From Rhodobacterales bacterium UBA5972 (GTDB lineage Bacteria > Pseudomonadota > Alphaproteobacteria > Rhodobacterales > Rhodobacteraceae), in contig DJBQ01000049.1 of the NCBI GenBank assembly GCA_002430125.1, positions 1 through 29,686 of the forward strand: a stretch of DNA of 29,686 bases, in the 5' to 3' direction. The notes under the pieces are model-generated. The model did no database searches, was not told the origin of the DNA, and saw nothing but the letters and a program-made list of their open reading frames with translations. Made by a program: the position numbers and the translations under genes. Of the stretch, positions 26,554-29,686 are shown piece after piece (the stretch's first letter is position 1; every line of letters begins with the position of its first letter).

Positions 26554-29474
26554 TGCAGCGGCGGGCGCATCCTTTCGGGGGTCAGCAGCGGGCGCAGCAG
26601 GGCCAGCGGATGGCTGCGCAGGGTCAGGCGCATGGTGACGTAATCCTCGACCACATGTTCGCCTTCGGTCATGTCGGGCAGGGTCACGCGGGGCTCCAGG
26701 ATGTTTTCGCCGTCCAGTTCGCGGGCGAACAGCGGCAGCGGTTCATCGCCGGTGATGGCGCGGGCTTGCCACTGCGCCTCGCGGCGCGGCAGGCCGAGCG
26801 CGGCGAAAGCGTCGGCTTCGGCCAGAATGTTCAGCAGTCGGGGCGAGGTTCCTGCACGCCGCCAGACATCCTCGACAGTGCGGTAACCGTTGCCGCGGGC
26901 GGCGGTGATCCAGGCTGCTTCCTCCTCGCGCATGGCTTTGATCTGGCGGAACCCAAGCCTGAGGGCGAGGCCACCTTTGGCGGTGGGTTCCATCACGTTA
27001 TCCCAGAACGAGGCGTTGATGCAGACCGGGTGCACCTGAACCCGATGTTCGCGGGCGTCACGCACGATCTGGGCGGGGGCATAAAACCCCATCGGTTGGG
27101 AATTCAGCAACGCGCAGGCAAAAATACCGGGATGATGTTTCTTGATCCACGCACTGGCATAGACCAGCAGCGCGAAACTGGCGGCGTGGCTTTCAGGAAA
27201 GCCGTATTCGCCGAAGCCTTCGATCTGGGAAAAGCAGCGGTTGGCGAAATCGAGCTCATAGCCGTTTTTCAGCATGCCTTTGATGAACCTGTCGCGGAAC
27301 AGGTGGATGGTGCCGGATTTCTTGAAGGTGGCAAGGGCGCGGCGCAGACGATCCGCCTCGTCCGGGGAAAAACCAGCGCCAATGATGGCGATCTGCATCG
27401 CCTGTTCCTGAAACAACGGCACACCAAGGGTTTTGCCAAGCACAGCCCCCAGTTCGTCAGACGGGAAAACCACGGTTTCCTCGCCATTGCGCCGCCGGAT
27501 ATAGGGATGCACCATATCGCCTTGAATCGGGCCGGGGCGGATGATCGCGACTTCGATCACCAGATCGTAAAAATTGCGCGGCTTCATCCGGGGCAGAAAG
27601 TTCATCTGGGCGCGGCTTTCGACCTGAAAGACGCCGATGCTGTCAGCCTTGCACAGCATGTCGTAAACCGCCGGATCTTCGGATGGCAGGGTGGCCAGGG
27701 TGAAATCAAGGCGGTGGTGCTGGCGGATCAGATCAAAGGCTTTGCGAATGCAGGTCAGCATTCCAAGCGACAAAACATCGACCTTGAGGATGCCCAGCGC
27801 GTCGATATCGTCTTTGTCCCAGCAGATGACGGTGCGGTCTTCCATCGAGGCGTTCTCGATCGGGATCAGCTCGTCAAGGCGCCCTTCGGTGATGATAAAG
27901 CCACCGACATGCTGGGATAAATGTCGCGGGAAGCCCCGGATTTGTTTGCACAGATCAAGCACTTGCATCAGGCGTTTGTCGGTAGGGTCAAGGCCGATTT
28001 CGCGCAGGCGGGTTTCTGGCAAGCCGGTGCTGCCCCAACCCCAAAGCTGCGAGGACAGGGCGGATATGGTGTCATTGGTCAGGCCCATGGCAATGCCAAC
28101 CTCGCGGATGGCGCGTTTGCCGCGGTAATGAACCACAGTGGCGCACAGCCCGGCGCGGTGGCGGCCATAGCGTTCGTAAATATGCTGGATCACCTCTTCG
28201 CGGCGCTCATGTTCAAAGTCGACATCGATATCGGGGGGCTCGTCGCGGGCTTCGGAGACGAAACGTTCAAACACCATGGTGCCGATTTCGGGGCTGACAG
28301 AGGTGACACCAAGTGCAAAACAGGTGACAGAATTCGCGGCTGATCCGCGACCTTGGCACAGGATGCCGCGCGAGCGGGCGAAATCAACCACGTCGTTGAC
28401 GGTCAGAAAATAAGGCTCGTATTTCAGTTTGCTGATCAGCGTCAGTTCATGCGCCAGCATCTTTTTGACCCGCTCGGATGCGCCGCCCGGATAGCGCCAT
28501 TTGAGGCCTTCATGGGCCAGCCGGGCCAGACGCTGGGCGGGGTTTTCTCCGGGCGAGATTTCAGACGGGTATTCATAGCGCAATTCGTCCAGTGAAAACG
28601 TACAGCGCGCGGCGATTTCGGCGGTCTGGGCCACGGCGGGTTCAAAACCCTTGAATATTTGGCGGATCTCGGGGTCAGGGCGCAGGCGCTGTTCGGCGTT
28701 GGCAAGGGCTGAACGGCCCAGATGATCGACGCGGGTGTGCAGGCGAATGGCGGTCAGAACGTCGGTCAGTTTCCGGCGCTGGGCGATGTGCATGATCGGG
28801 GCGGCCGAGGCGACGGGCGGGATGCCAAGGGTTTTGGCAAGCGCCGTGAGGCGGTCAAACCGCGATATATCCTGTCCGTCGTAGCGCGGGGTCAACAGCA
28901 GGTGGCACTGGCCGGGGTAGCGGCGCGTCAGCTGTTGCGCCTGCTGAAGCCACAGGTCCGCGCCGCGCAGAGACGGCGGCTTTTGCGGCTGGCCAGGGGG
29001 GTGGAGCAGCAGTTCCAGTCCAGTGCCCCAGTCCAGCAGATCGGCGAGGTGTAGCAGGCAACTGCCCTTTTCGACCCGTTGCCGCCCAAGCGACAACATC
29101 CGGCACAACCGCCCCCAGGCAGCCCGGTCGCGCGGCAGGACGGTCACGGTTGGGCCGTCCTGGAGCACCAGTTTAGCCGCCGGGATCAGGCGTGGGATAT
29201 TCAGGATTGCGGCGGAGGCGGGCGAGGGATGGTTAGTGGGTGTCGGAGGGCCGATGGGTCCGTCGATGGCCAGCGCCTTGGCGTGTTCCTTGACCTGTCG
29301 GGCCACCTCACGCAGGGCGACATGGGCGCGCACGATCCCGGCGACGGAATTTTCATCGGCAATCGCAAAGGCCGGCATCCCCATCAGGGCGGCAAGATGC
29401 GCATATTCCTCGGTATGCGAGCCGCCGGTCAGGAAGCTGAAGTTTGAGGTGATGTTGAGTTCGGCGAAGGTCAT
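26517..29474 (-). CDS. dnaE2: Error-prone DNA polymerase DnaE2 (ImuC), C-terminally shortened
   Basis: A 985-residue DnaE2-type C-family polymerase, the translesion enzyme of the SOS response in many alphaproteobacteria. The N-terminal PHP domain begins FAELNITSNFSFLTGGSHTEEY. The palm shows GRGSAANS (about 375-382), PDIDVDFEHERREEV (catalytic Asp pair near 415-417) and LKVDVLSLGML (third Asp), then GFGEYGFPESHAASFA. The protein stops soon after EHVVEDYVTMRLTLRSHPLALL, where family members normally continue with an OB-fold of about 100 residues. Its last 12 residues, HFSEVQISPPEA, are encoded essentially by a dispersed repeat. The ATG at 29474 is chosen because the promoter lies directly before it; an in-frame GTG at 29492 overlaps the SOS box. 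No imuA or imuB is in the window. Confidence 0.93.
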   Translation of the reverse strand: MTFAELNITSNFSFLTGGSHTEEYAHLAALMGMPAFAIADENSVAGIVRAHVALREVARQVKEHAKALAIDGPIGPPTPTNHPSPASAAILNIPRLIPAAKLVLQDGPTVTVLPRDRAAWGRLCRMLSLGRQRVEKGSCLLHLADLLDWGTGLELLLHPPGQPQKPPSLRGADLWLQQAQQLTRRYPGQCHLLLTPRYDGQDISRFDRLTALAKTLGIPPVASAAPIMHIAQRRKLTDVLTAIRLHTRVDHLGRSALANAEQRLRPDPEIRQIFKGFEPAVAQTAEIAARCTFSLDELRYEYPSEISPGENPAQRLARLAHEGLKWRYPGGASERVKKMLAHELTLISKLKYEPYFLTVNDVVDFARSRGILCQGRGSAANSVTCFALGVTSVSPEIGTMVFERFVSEARDEPPDIDVDFEHERREEVIQHIYERYGRHRAGLCATVVHYRGKRAIREVGIAMGLTNDTISALSSQLWGWGSTGLPETRLREIGLDPTDKRLMQVLDLCKQIRGFPRHLSQHVGGFIITEGRLDELIPIENASMEDRTVICWDKDDIDALGILKVDVLSLGMLTCIRKAFDLIRQHHRLDFTLATLPSEDPAVYDMLCKADSIGVFQVESRAQMNFLPRMKPRNFYDLVIEVAIIRPGPIQGDMVHPYIRRRNGEETVVFPSDELGAVLGKTLGVPLFQEQAMQIAIIGAGFSPDEADRLRRALATFKKSGTIHLFRDRFIKGMLKNGYELDFANRCFSQIEGFGEYGFPESHAASFALLVYASAWIKKHHPGIFACALLNSQPMGFYAPAQIVRDAREHRVQVHPVCINASFWDNVMEPTAKGGLALRLGFRQIKAMREEEAAWITAARGNGYRTVEDVWRRAGTSPRLLNILAEADAFAALGLPRREAQWQARAITGDEPLPLFARELDGENILEPRVTLPDMTEGEHVVEDYVTMRLTLRSHPLALLRPLLTPERMRPPLHFSEVQISPPEA

Positions 29475-29481
29475 GGAGGGT

Positions 29482-29510
29482 AGTATATTCACGTTTTGTT
29501 CTGATGTGGA
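29482..29510 (-). promoter_or_regulatory. SOS-type promoter and LexA-box-like site of dnaE2
   Basis: On the minus strand GAAC-AAAACGT-GAAT (29487-29501) matches the alphaproteobacterial SOS box GAAC-N7-GAAC at 7 of 8 fixed bases. It fills the spacer between a -35-like TCCACA (29505-29510) and a -10-like TATACT (29482-29487), which are 17 bases apart. Initiation about 7 bases after the -10 falls at the dnaE2 ATG (29474), so the message may be leaderless; no Shine-Dalgarno is seen there. Confidence 0.65.
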
Positions 29511-29686
29511 GTCGGAAGTTTTTAGAGGGGGGATGGGAGGTTGGGGAGGTATGAATTCGCGAATTCTGAGGTGTCATCTTTGAGACACAGTTGCCAATAC
29601 TGTAGGAGGCGCAGAGGTCCGAAAATTACCTGAAACGGCCGTTCCAGCACCGGAAATAACAGCAGTCCAATGAAGGAAGGTGTTTG

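Noticed and set aside
26553..27920. 455-codon open frame on the plus strand opposite dnaE2
   Set aside because: It lies fully antisense to a clear polymerase gene, has no recognisable domain, and long antisense frames are expected in GC-rich DNA.
29522..29686. Minus-strand frame open to the window edge (54 codons, stop at 29522-29524)
   Set aside because: It could be the 3' end of a gene upstream of dnaE2, but it shows no recognisable motif, and 54 open codons occur by chance too often to support it.

Overview
The window looks like a chromosomal segment of an alphaproteobacterium of the Rhodobacteraceae (Roseobacter-like). The evidence is the rpsT / dnaA-dnaN-recF / gyrB cluster next to mutM and ubiE-ubiB, glutathione-dependent formaldehyde oxidation genes, a dnaE2 with an alphaproteobacterial SOS box, many short GTGA/ATGA gene overlaps, and intergenic GC-rich repeats placed just after stop codons. 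No rRNA, tRNA, CRISPR array, transposase or prophage gene was seen.

Left part (1-13541), mostly housekeeping: the 3' end of flgD; an APH-type phosphotransferase converging on and overlapping ubiB; ubiE-ubiB diverging from mutM; an enoyl-CoA hydratase; rpsT with promoter and terminator; a 308-base gap (5882-6189) carrying the terminator and much of a GANTC cluster; a rhodanese-domain gene; then dnaA, dnaN, recF, a LysE-family exporter and gyrB.

Middle part (13642-19305), minus strand: a tight six-gene string read as EamA transporter > HAD hydrolase > ornithine-cyclodeaminase-like > phytanoyl-CoA-dioxygenase-like > two alpha/beta hydrolases. Most junctions overlap by 4 bases, so it is very probably one transcript. 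I do not recognise the pathway; this is the best candidate for an undescribed system. A YaiI/UPF0178 gene lies just upstream.

Right part (19417-29474): on the minus strand, class III alcohol dehydrogenase, a GNAT acetyltransferase, an AEC transporter and S-formylglutathione hydrolase. The dehydrogenase and the S-formylglutathione hydrolase form the formaldehyde-to-formate route. Divergent from them is glpD-glpK (glycerol use), followed by a 44-residue lysine-rich small protein, and finally dnaE2 on the minus strand. dnaE2 lacks its usual C-terminal OB-fold region. Its last 12 codons are essentially a copy of the intergenic repeat, which forms a 33-bp inverted repeat there. Its promoter region carries an SOS-box-like sequence and implies a leaderless message. 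Sampled base composition rises from about 45-53% GC on the left to about 62-65% on the right.
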